Assembly: GCA_963843275.1 (NCBI GenBank)
Contig: CAWJJM010000012.1
Span: forward strand, 1,922,001 to 1,986,000
From: CAWJJM01 sp963843275
GTDB taxonomy: Bacteria > Acidobacteriota > Thermoanaerobaculia > Multivoradales > JBCCEF01
Direction: 5' to 3'
Length of the DNA: 64,000 nt
Shown: positions 56,043 to 64,000 of the stretch, piece by piece
Numbering within the stretch: position 1 is the stretch's first letter
Layout: each line of letters starts with the position of its first letter
Notes under the pieces: model-generated
Database searches by the model: none
What the model saw: the letters and a program-made list of their open reading frames with translations, nothing else
What the model was told of the DNA's origin: nothing
Translations under genes and position numbers: made by a program

Positions 56043-58406
56043 GCTCGACGCGGTACGGCCGCTTCGGCGACGACGGCCTGGAGTACCTGATCGAAACCCC
56101 GGACACCCCGCGGCCCTGGGTCAACGTCATCGCCAACCCGCGGGTGGGGCTGACGGTGTCGGCCACCGGCAGCGGCTTCTCCTGGATCGACAACTCGCAG
56201 CTCGCCGTGGTGACGCGCTGGCAGCAGGACCTCGCGGCCGACCGGTCGGGGCGCTTCCTGTGGCTGCGCGACCTCGACGGCGGCGCGCCCTGGACCCTGG
56301 CGCCGTCCCCCGGCCGGCCTCCCTACGACCGCTACCTGTGCCGCCACGGGCTGGGCTGGACCACCTTCGAGACGGCGCTCGGCGGGGTCGGGGCCCGCTG
56401 GACCCTGCTGGTCGACGCCGCCGCGACGGTGGAGCTGTGGCGGGTGGAGCTCGAGAGCCTCGACGGCCGCCGCCACCGGCTGGCGCTCACCGCCTTCCTG
56501 GAGTGGAACTGCGGCGTGGCGCCGGCGCCGCGCCGCGAGTTCCAGAAGCTCTTCCTCGAGACCGGCTTCGACCCCGCCGCGCGCGCGGTCACCGCCGGCA
56601 GCCACATGTGGGACGCCCCGTCGGAGCGCTGGGGCCACTGGAACCGCGACTTCCCCTTCCGCAGCGCCTTCGCCGCCGCCCAGCCGCTGGCCGCCGCCGA
56701 GGGGGACAAGGCGGCCTTCCTGGGCCCGGGCGGCGACTGGGAGCGGCCGGCCGCGGTGGCCGGCGACGCGCCCTGGCCGGGCCGCTTCGGGCGCCACCAG
56801 GACCCGGTCGCGGCGCTGCGCTCGGAGGTCGAGGTGGCCCCCGGCGCCCCCTTCGCCGGCGGCTTCGTCCTGGCGACCACGCGCGCGCCAGGAGGACCCG
56901 GCGGCGCTGGCGCGACGCTTCGCCGACCCGGCGGCGATCGACGCCGCCCTGGCGCGGGTCGAGGCCGGCTGGCGCGAGCGCCTCGCCGCCCACCGGCTCG
57001 AGACGCCCGAGCCGCGCCTCGACCCGGTGCTGAACGACTGGCTGCGCTACCAGGCGATCTCGTCCCGGCTGTGGGGCCGCGCCGGCTACTACCAGCAGAG
57101 CGGCGCCTTCGGCTTCCGCGACCAGCTCCAGGACTCGCAGGTGTGGTTGACCCTCGACCCCGCCCGCTGCCGCGAGCAGATCGACCTCCACGCGCGCCAC
57201 CAGTTCGCCGACGGCTCCGTCGTCCACTGGTGGCACCCGCTGACCGAGCAGGGCCACGTCACCCGCATGACCGACGACCTGCTGTGGCTCGGCTTCGTCA
57301 CCGCCGCCTACGTGCGCGAGACCGGCGACCTGGGGATCCTCGACGACCCCGAGCCGTATCTCGACGATCCGGAGCCGCGGCCGCTCGCCGACCACGTGGA
57401 CCGCGCCTTCGAGCGCGCCTTCCGCCGCACCAGCGCCCGCGGGCTGCCCTTCATCGGCGGTGGCGACTGGAACGACGGGCTGTCGGCGCTCGGGCTGGAG
57501 GAGCGCGGCGAGTCGGTGTGGCTGGGCGAGTTCCTGGCCGGTCTGCTCGCCGACTGGGCGGAGATCCTGCGCCGGCGCGGCGCGGCCGGGCGCGCCGACG
57601 AGCTGGCGGCGCGCGGCGCCGCCTACGCCGCGGCGGTCGAGGAGCACGCCTGGGACGGTGCCTGGTACCGCCGCGCCACCCGCGACGACGGCACCTGGAT
57701 CGGCGCCGCGGCCTGCGACGCCGGGCGCATCTACCTCAACCCGCAGACCTGGGCGATCCTCCACGACGTGGCGCCGCCGGACCGCGCCGCCCGCTGCCTC
57801 GACGCCGTCGAGGAGCACCTGGTCACCGACGCCGGGGCCTTGCTGCTCGCCCCCGCCTACCGCACGCCCGACGAGACGATCGGCTACATCACCCGCTACG
57901 CCCCCGGGCTGCGCGAGAACGGCGGCGTCTACACGCATGCCGCGGTGTGGGCGCTGGCCGCCGCCGCCAAGGCCCGGCGCCCGGCGCTGGTGGCGCGCCT
58001 GCTGGCCGCCCTCGACCCCACCGCCAAGGACCCCGACCGCTACGCCGCCGAGCCCTACGTGCTGCCCGGCAACGTCGACGGCCCCGACTCCCCCACCCCG
58101 GGCCGCGCCGGCTGGACCTGGTACACCGGCTCGGCGGCCTGGCTGCCGCGGGTGGTCGCGGAGTGGGTGCTCGGCGTCCGCCCCACCTGGGAGGGCCTGC
58201 GCTTCGCCCCCTGCCTGCCGCCCCACTGGCCACGCGCCGCGATGCGCCGGCCCTGGCGCGGCGCCGAGCTCGAGATCGAGATCGAGCGCGACGGAACCCT
58301 GGGGCCCGACGAGGTCGAGGTCGAGATCGACGGCCGCGGGCTCGAGGAACCGGTCCTGGCCGAGCCACCGGACGGCGCAGCCAGGGTGCGGGTGCGCTGC
58401 GGCTGA
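56039..58406 (+). CDS. GH94 glycoside phosphorylase (cellobiose-phosphorylase-like; one frameshift)
   Basis: Inverting phosphorylase that splits a beta-glucoside with phosphate to give alpha-glucose 1-phosphate. Reconstructed size about 789 residues, the size of cellobiose phosphorylase. N-terminal 'RYGRFGDDGLEYLIETPDTPRPWVNVIANP', middle 'RAGYYQQSGAFGFRDQLQDSQVWL', 'RHQFADGSVVHWWHPLTEQGHVTRMTDDLLWL', catalytic Asp in 'GGGDWNDGL' (about residue 475), and 'WTWYTGSAAW' near the end. No signal peptide: cytoplasmic. A shift in a GCGCGCG stretch near 56884 splits the frame. Family members act on cellobiose, laminaribiose, cellodextrin or sophoro-oligosaccharides; the substrate is not determined here. 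Confidence 0.88.
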
Positions 58407-58548
58407 GGCCCACCCCGCGCCACCACCGATCCGCGGAGGCCGCTCCGGGCCCCCACGCGGCGGCCGCCCGCCCGACACGCCACCCGAGCCGGCTGCGGCG
58501 CGAGGGTGCGGCACGCCGCACCGCCGGCGGGCGGTCGCCGCGCCCGGG

Positions 58549-60429
58549 CTACGGCTCCTCGCCGGGCCGGAGGGCGGGAAGCTCGATCCCGGTGACGCCG
58601 ACCAGGGTCTCCTGGAGGCCCGGCACCGTCACCTCGAGTCGCACCCGCAGTCGCGCCGGCAGCTCGGGCGCCACCAGCGCGCGGAACTTCTTCCGCTCGT
58701 CCTTGCCGGCCCGCAGCCTGCCCTTGAACTCGTCGATCCGGGTCACCTGGTCCCCCACGACGAGGCTCACCACCGCGCGGTACGGCCCCTCCACGCCACC
58801 CCACGGATGCGCCGTCCAGGTGGCGTCGAAGGCGCGGCCCGGGAAGACGATCCCCGGCACCTCGAAGTCGACGACGAGACCGGGAAGGAAGAAGCCGCAG
58901 CCGAGGCCGCGCACGATCGCGTCGCGCAGGCAGGCGCACACCGGCGCCGTCGCCGGGACGAACGGAACGGCGCCGGAGATGTCGAGCCGGCAGGGGTCCG
59001 GAACGTGGCCCGGCGGCCTGGCCCCCGACGCCTCGTAGGCCCCGACGTCGACCCGGGCGCCCTGGATCCGCGGGTTCCCGTCGAGGTCCTGGGCGCCGAG
59101 CCCACCGCGCGGTGTGTCGTCTCCGGCGTCGATCGCCACCGAGCCGGCAGCGAGGTGGAAATCGCCCCCGGCCCCGTCGACGAACGAGGGATCGACGCCG
59201 ACCAGGTTGGACGCCGGCAGCGAGGAGGGTCCGGCCGGACCGCCGAGGTCCACGTCGTTGCCGAAGAGCAGCGTGTTGGCGATCCGGGGCGGGCGGGGGG
59301 CCGGCGATCCCGGCGCGCCGGGTCCCGGCGCCACCGCGAGACCGGTCCCCGCCGGATGGCCCGCCACCGTGACGTTGGTCAGGTACGCCGCGCCGGAGGT
59401 CCTCCAGCCGATGCCGTCGCCGCTGCCCCGCGCCACCAACGAGTCGGCCAGCCACACCTGGGAGAAGGCGTCGGCCTCCACGCGGAGCTGGTCGCCGCTG
59501 CCGACGCGGTGGTTCCGCACCTCCAAGCGGTCGACCCGCACGTCGCAGTCCGTGCACGGCTGGGCGACCAGCCAGACGCCGATCCCGCTGGCGCTCGGGG
59601 CGCGCACCTCGTCGTCGTTCACCCGGTCCGCGACGAGGCGCATCCGCGCCCCCTCGGTGGCCTGCAGGTAGAGACCGCCGCCGCCAGCGGAGCGGCCCGC
59701 GGTCTCGACGGTGTTGTGGTGGACGTGGTCGTCCTCCACCACCAGGGTGCCGGTCCCGGTCAGATAGGCGTAGATCCCGGCCCCGCGCAGCGTGGCCATC
59801 CCGTCCTCGACCCGATCGATCAGGTGGTTGTCGAAGACGGTGCTCCGCTGCACGACCACGCGGGCGCCGGCGCCGACGTGGGTGTACAGTCCGGCGCCCT
59901 GCGGGACGAGGTCGCTCGGCACGCTCCGCTCGATGGTGTTGTCGCTCAAGAGGTCGTGCACCAGGTCGATCTCGCAGCTCCCCAGGGCGATCGCCATCAC
60001 GCCGCCACCGCTGTTCTGGCCGTCCTCCACCGCCAGGTGGCCGTGGCTCAACGCCAGGTCCGCCACCTCCACCCGGCCGGAGTCACAGACGATCTGCAAC
60101 GGCCGCCCGGCCCCCCGTCCGTCGACGATGGTCTCGAAAGAGATCGTGTCCCGCCTCGTGAAGCCCGGCAACCAACCGCCGGTGACACGGAGCGTGCCCG
60201 GCGGCGTGCCGATCTCGACGTTCTCCGGGTAGTTGCCCCTCGCCACCCGCACCTCGTTGGCGCCGGGAGCGGCGAGCGCGGCGTCGACCGCCGCCTGGAT
60301 GGTGGGGAAAGCGCCCCCCGCGCCCACGGTGAACACCGCCGCCCCGGCCGGACCGCCGGCCGCGAGCAGACCCGCCGCCAACAGCGACGCCGGCAGCGAC
60401 CGCCGGCAGCCCCTCGGATGTCGTCGCAT
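58549..60429 (-). CDS. Secreted right-handed beta-helix protein, paralogue of 63089
   Basis: Exported protein of 626 residues. ATG 60429 has GGAGGAGA upstream. Signal peptide ('LLAAGLLAAGGPAGAA'), then 'FTVGAGGAFPTIQAAVDAAL', the typical opening of pectate-lyase-like parallel beta-helices, 'IDAGDDTPRGGLGAQDLDGNPRIQGARVDVGAYE' (choice-of-anchor Q-like end of the helix; about 450-490), and a C-terminal beta domain (510-626). No catalytic residues identified. Its first 200 residues are strongly similar to the protein at 63089. Intact; convergent to the GH94 gene. Confidence 0.8.
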   Translation of the reverse strand: MRRHPRGCRRSLPASLLAAGLLAAGGPAGAAVFTVGAGGAFPTIQAAVDAALAAPGANEVRVARGNYPENVEIGTPPGTLRVTGGWLPGFTRRDTISFETIVDGRGAGRPLQIVCDSGRVEVADLALSHGHLAVEDGQNSGGGVMAIALGSCEIDLVHDLLSDNTIERSVPSDLVPQGAGLYTHVGAGARVVVQRSTVFDNHLIDRVEDGMATLRGAGIYAYLTGTGTLVVEDDHVHHNTVETAGRSAGGGGLYLQATEGARMRLVADRVNDDEVRAPSASGIGVWLVAQPCTDCDVRVDRLEVRNHRVGSGDQLRVEADAFSQVWLADSLVARGSGDGIGWRTSGAAYLTNVTVAGHPAGTGLAVAPGPGAPGSPAPRPPRIANTLLFGNDVDLGGPAGPSSLPASNLVGVDPSFVDGAGGDFHLAAGSVAIDAGDDTPRGGLGAQDLDGNPRIQGARVDVGAYEASGARPPGHVPDPCRLDISGAVPFVPATAPVCACLRDAIVRGLGCGFFLPGLVVDFEVPGIVFPGRAFDATWTAHPWGGVEGPYRAVVSLVVGDQVTRIDEFKGRLRAGKDERKKFRALVAPELPARLRVRLEVTVPGLQETLVGVTGIELPALRPGEEP

Positions 60430-60486
60430 CGTCTCCTCCGTGCGTGATGAGCCTCTGACGAGACAGTGGCGCAACCGGCGGCGGCG

Positions 60487-61852
60487 TTACAGGTCGGCGG
60501 CCTCGAGCACGGCACCGCCGGAGCGGATCACCTCGGCGTAGAAGCGGCCGCTGGCCTTGATGGTGCGGCGCTGGGTGGCGAAATCGACGGCGACGAGACC
60601 GAAGCGCTTGGAGAACCCCTGCGCCCACTCGAGGTTGTCGAGCAGCGACCAGACGAAGTAGCCGCGCAGGTCGACGCCGCCGGCGAGGGCGCCGGCGACG
60701 ACCCGCAGGTGGTCGCGCAGGTAGGCGACGCGGCGGGGGTCGTCGACCGTGCCGTCGGGGCCCGGCGGCGGGTCGGCGAAGGCGGCGCCGTTCTCGGTGA
60801 CGTAGAGCGGCGGCGTCTCGTAGCGCGCGACGACGGCGGCGAGCACCTCGCCGAGACCCTCCGGATAGACCTCCCAGCCGAGCTCGGTGTGCGGCGCTCC
60901 CTCCTGGACGACCCGCGCCGCCCGGGTGGGCCAGGTCCCCGGGTCGTCGCGCACCACGTTGCGGCTGTAGTAGTTGATCCCCAGCCAGTCGGGCGGCGCG
61001 ATCAGCCCGGGCGCCGCGGCGGCGAGGCCGTCGTCCCAGGCCTCGCCGAACACCTCGGCGAGCTCCTCGGGGTAGCGGCCGAGGAAGACCGGGTCGAGGT
61101 ACCAGCGGTTCATCGCGGCGTCGGCGCGGCGGGCCGCGGCGCGGTCGGCCGGGGCGTCCGACGGCCGGGTGCTTGGGCTCGAGGTTGACCACCAGGCCGA
61201 CGCGCCCCGCCGCGCCCGCGGCGCGCAGCGCCCCGGCACCGGCGCGGTGGGCGGCGAGCAGGTGGTGGGCGGCGCGCACCGCCTCGAAGGCGCTGCGGTG
61301 GCCCGGGGCGAGGGTGCCGTGCAGGTAGCCGCCGTCGACCACCACCTAGGGCTCGTTGAGGGTCGCCCACAGCTGCGACGTCGGGGAGGGCCCGGGAGCA
61401 GACGTCGCGCGTAGTCGGCGAACCAGCCGGCGACGTCGGGGTTGAGCCAGCCGCCGCGGTCGTCGAGCGCCGCCGGCAGGTCCCAGTGGTAGAGGGTCGC
61501 CAAGGGCGCGATCCCGGCCTCGAGCAGGGCGTCGACCAGGCGCCGGTAGACGTCGAGCCCGGGGCCGTTCACCGCAGCCGCGGCCGGCCGGCAGCACGCG
61601 GCTCCAGGAGATCGAGAAGCGATAGGCCGCCAGCCCCAGCGCGCTCATCAGGGCGACGTCCTCGGGCCAGCGGCGGTAGTGGTCGCAGGCCACGTCGCCG
61701 GTGTCGCCACCGGCCACCCGGCCGGGGGTGTGGGTGAAGCGGTGCCAGATCGAGGGGCCGGCGCCGTCGGCCAGCGGCGAGCCCTCGACCTGGTAGGCGG
61801 AGGTGGCCGCGCCCCACAGGAAATCCGCCGGGAAGGGGGCGTCCGGGCTCAG
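60487..61852 (-). CDS. GH1 beta-glucosidase (three frameshifts and an in-frame TAG)
   Basis: Cytoplasmic retaining beta-glucosidase, about 454 residues when reconstructed. Intact pieces: 'FPADFLWGAATSAYQVEGSPLADG', 'WPEDVALMSALGLAAYRFSISWSRVLP', 'ATLYHWDLPAALDDRGGWLN', 'LWATLNEP', 'PDWLGINYYSRNVVR' and nucleophile 'PLYVTENGAAF'. Disruptions: shifts near 61583, 61390 and 61165 and a TAG at 61346-61348 exactly where the family has Trp of 'NEPW'. The likely start is CTG at 61852, overlapping the ATPase stop as CTGA; no ATG or GTG fits. Would hydrolyse disaccharides imported by the operon. Either pseudogene or poor local sequence; the latter is favoured. Confidence 0.82.
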
Positions 61853-62956
61853 GCCGCCACGCCCTCCTCCCCGAGCCGGGTCGCGGTGGCGGCGTCGAAC
61901 AGGTGGAGCGCCTCCGGGTCGAGCGTCAGCTCGATGCGCGAGCCGATCGGCGGCACGCGCTCCGGCCCCAGCCGCGCCACCAGGAGCTGCCCGCCGCTGC
62001 GGGCGTGGACCACCACCTCCGAGCCCAGCGGCTCGGCGAGCTCCACCTCGGCGGGGAGCCGCGCCCCCGCGGCGCCGGCGCCCGCCTCGCGCACCTGCTC
62101 GGGGCGGATCCCCAGGACCAGCTCGCGGCCCGCCGACCGCCCCACCGCGCCGCGCGCCTCGGCCGGCACCGGCACCTCGAAGCCCTCGCCGGCGAGGGTC
62201 GCCCCGTCGCCGGCCAGCCGCACCGGCAGCAGGTTCATCGGCGGGCTGCCCACGAAGCCGGCGACGAACAGGTTGCGCGGCCGCCGGTAGACCTCGAGCG
62301 GGGTGCCGACCTGCTGCAGCCGACCTTCGTTGCATCACCGCGATGCGGGCGCCCATGGTCATCGCCTCGATCTGGTCGTGGGTGACGTAGAGGGTGGTGG
62401 CGGCGAGGCGCTTCTGCAGGCGCACGATCTCGGCGCGCATCTGGGTGCGGAACTTGGCGTCGAGGTTCGACAGCGGCTCGTCGAACAGGAAGGCCTTCGG
62501 GTGGCGGACGATGGCGCGCCCCACCGCCACCCGCTGCCGCTGGCCGCCGGAGAGCTCCTTGGGGAGGCGGTCGAGCAGCTCCCCGAGGCCGAGGATCTCC
62601 GCCGCCTCCTCGGTGAGCCGCTCGCGCTCGCTGCGCTCGACCTTGCGCACCTTGAGCCCGTACTGGAGGTTCTGCCGCACCGTCATGTGGGGGTAGAGGG
62701 CGTAGCTCTGGAAGACCATGGCGATGTCGCGGTCCTTCGGCGACAGGTCGTTGACCACGCGGCCGCCGATCGAGATGGTGCCGGCGCTGATCTCCTCGAG
62801 GCCCGGCGACCATGCGCAGGACCGTCGACTTGCCGCAGCCCGACGGCCCCACCAGCACCATCAGCTCGCCTTCGCGCACCGTCAGGTCGACCGCGTCGAC
62901 GACGGTCAGCGTCGCCGTAGCGCTTGCTACACCCCCGACAGCTCGATCTCGGCCAT
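61849..62956 (-). CDS. Sugar ABC transporter ATP-binding protein, UgpC/MsmK family (four frameshifts)
   Basis: ATPase for carbohydrate importers, about 368 residues when corrected. 'MAEIELSGV' start at 62956, Walker A 'GPSGCGKST', 'MVFQSYALYPHMTV', signature 'LSGGQRQRVAVGRAI', Walker B 'AFLFDEPLSNLDAKF', 'YVTHDQIEAMTMG', and a C-terminal TOBE/regulatory domain ('FVGSPPMNLLPVRL', 'VLGIRPEQVREA', 'LFDAATATRLG'). Single-base errors near 62930, 62905, 62813 and 62330 break it. Followed by GH1 with CTGA overlap. Energising the permeases at 51147-52864 is inferred; no other ABC permease in the window needs one. Confidence 0.87.
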
Positions 62957-63088
62957 GTGCCCCCGATCATCGCACCAACCCCGGCGACGGCCAAGGCCGC
63001 CGGTAACGCCCGGCCACCCCGGGCGTCTGCAGTCGATGCACGGGGAGGGCCGTTCCGGCCGCCCCAGGGACCGGACGAGGAGGAGACC

Positions 63089-64000
63089 ATGCGACGAGCA
63101 CGGAACGGCTGGCGGAACACGGTGGTGGTGGCGGTGGCGGGAGCGGCGCTCGCCGCGGGCGGCGCGGCCCGGGCGGCGATCTTCACGGCGGGGCCGGGCG
63201 GGGCGTACCCGACGATCCAGGCGGCGGTCGACGCGGCCCTGGCCACCGCCGGCGACCACGAGGTGCGGGTGGCGCAGGGCCTGTACCCGGAGCGGGTGGT
63301 GATCGGCACGCCTGCGGGCGTGCTGCGGGTGAGCGGCGAGTGGCTGCCCGGCTTCACCTCGCGGGGCACCTCGCCCTTCCAGACCATCGTCGACGCCGGG
63401 GGCGCGGGCCGGCCGCTCCAGGTCTCCTGCGTGGCGGGCCGGGTGGTGGTGAGCGACCTGGCGCTGACCGGCGGCTACGTCGACGACGAGACCGTGGGGG
63501 GCGGCGCCGCCCTCGCCGCCCGCGGCAGCTGCGAGATCGACCTGGTGCACGACCTGGTGACCGGCAACACCGTGATCCAGACCTCCCCGCCCGCGGGGGG
63601 CGGAGCGCCCAACGGCGGCGGCATCCAGGCCTTCGCCACCGACGACGCCCGCCTGGCGCTGCGCGACAACGCCGTCTTCGACAACCACCTGGTCAACCAC
63701 TCGACGGGCGGGGCGGCCGGCGCCGGCCTCGAGGCGGCCCTGTTCGGCGGCGCCCACCTCGAGCTGGCGCGCAACCGCTACGACGGCAACACCGCCGAGG
63801 CCGACGTCAGCGCCGCGCTCGGCGGCGGCGTCGCCATCTCCCTGTTCGAGAACGCGCGGGCGACGATCCACGAGGAGTCCATCCACGACAACGAGCTCAG
63901 CGGACCGGCCGCGGACGGATCGGGCCTCTTCCTGCAGGCCGTCTCCTGCGGCGATTGCCGCATCGAGATGTGGCGCCTCGAGGTGCGCGACGACCGCGGC
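63089..64000 (+). CDS. Secreted beta-helix protein, paralogue of 58549 (partial, runs off the right edge)
   Basis: First 304 codons only. ATG 63089 with GAGGAGGAGA upstream; signal peptide 'VVVAVAGAALAAGGAARA'. Then 'FTAGPGGAYPTIQAAVDAALA', 'EVRVAQGLYPERVVIGTPAG', 'SGEWLPGFTSRGTSPFQTIVDAGGAGRPLQ' and 'GSCEIDLVHDLVTGN', nearly the same as in the protein at 58549-60429. Parallel beta-helix of unknown activity. Divergent from the UgpC/MsmK gene across a 132-bp region with no clear promoter box. Confidence 0.8.
   Translation, partial: MRRARNGWRNTVVVAVAGAALAAGGAARAAIFTAGPGGAYPTIQAAVDAALATAGDHEVRVAQGLYPERVVIGTPAGVLRVSGEWLPGFTSRGTSPFQTIVDAGGAGRPLQVSCVAGRVVVSDLALTGGYVDDETVGGGAALAARGSCEIDLVHDLVTGNTVIQTSPPAGGGAPNGGGIQAFATDDARLALRDNAVFDNHLVNHSTGGAAGAGLEAALFGGAHLELARNRYDGNTAEADVSAALGGGVAISLFENARATIHEESIHDNELSGPAADGSGLFLQAVSCGDCRIEMWRLEVRDDRG

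Overview
This window is about 74% GC, with very high G/C at third codon positions. Genes are tightly packed and many neighbours overlap by 4 nt (ATGA or GTGA). A 988-residue carboxypeptidase-like/TonB receptor of the Oar type, a CHRD protein with a C-terminal 'FWFF' module, a PF10091-type glucoamylase-family protein and a Bacteroidetes-style SdhCAB suggest Acidobacteriota, probably Thermoanaerobaculia or a relative. That placement is inference from gene content. No rRNA, tRNA, CRISPR array, insertion sequence or phage gene was recognised.

Layout. 1-2835 (-): succinate dehydrogenase sdhC-sdhA-sdhB, cut at the left edge. 2922-6437 (-): pcnB, a frameshifted secreted protein, and an alpha/beta hydrolase-OsmC fusion. 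6556-9632 (+): a two-component system and a spondin-domain secreted protein whose promoters share 11-bp repeats. 9752-14466 (+): dehalogenase-like hydrolase, MFS exporter, queA, and a GH13 enzyme. 14478-19689: GerW-like protein, larB, larE, a Tat-type class A beta-lactamase and a secreted hydrolase. 20104-21671: CHRD protein and a small membrane protein. 21668-26268 (-): glycine cleavage operon gcvT-gcvH-gcvP, with a terminator-like hairpin directly before gcvT. 26436-31184: Spy-like protein, PhoB/PhoR-like pair, VOC and SRPBCC proteins.

31185-37880 is a phosphate-related island. It holds a repeat-rich non-coding stretch, a multidomain protein (two ATP-cones, 2-phosphoglycerate kinase, archaeal-type phosphoglycerate mutase), a PhoU-domain protein, a Na/Pi symporter, a Pho-box-like site, phoU and pstB. 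38160-44182 carries a GGDEF/EAL protein, a methyltransferase, a DUF1579 protein, a DksA-like protein lacking most zinc ligands, and a DUF4388 protein.

44323-58406 (+) is a 14-kb saccharide operon: LacI regulator with an operator on its promoter, TonB receptor, glucoamylase/GH144-type lipoprotein, sugar-binding lipoprotein, two permeases, a secreted discoidin/six-hairpin protein and a GH94 phosphorylase. The missing transport ATPase (UgpC/MsmK type) and a GH1 beta-glucosidase lie at 60487-62956 (-), flanked by two paralogous beta-helix proteins. Together they suggest uptake and phosphorolysis of a beta-glucan.

Data quality: about 30 apparent single-base indels and one in-frame TAG break otherwise well-conserved genes. 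They cluster in larE, the 17.9-19.7 kb hydrolase, gcvP, and GH1/MsmK. Most look like assembly errors rather than gene death. Coordinates for broken genes span the whole reconstructed reading frame.
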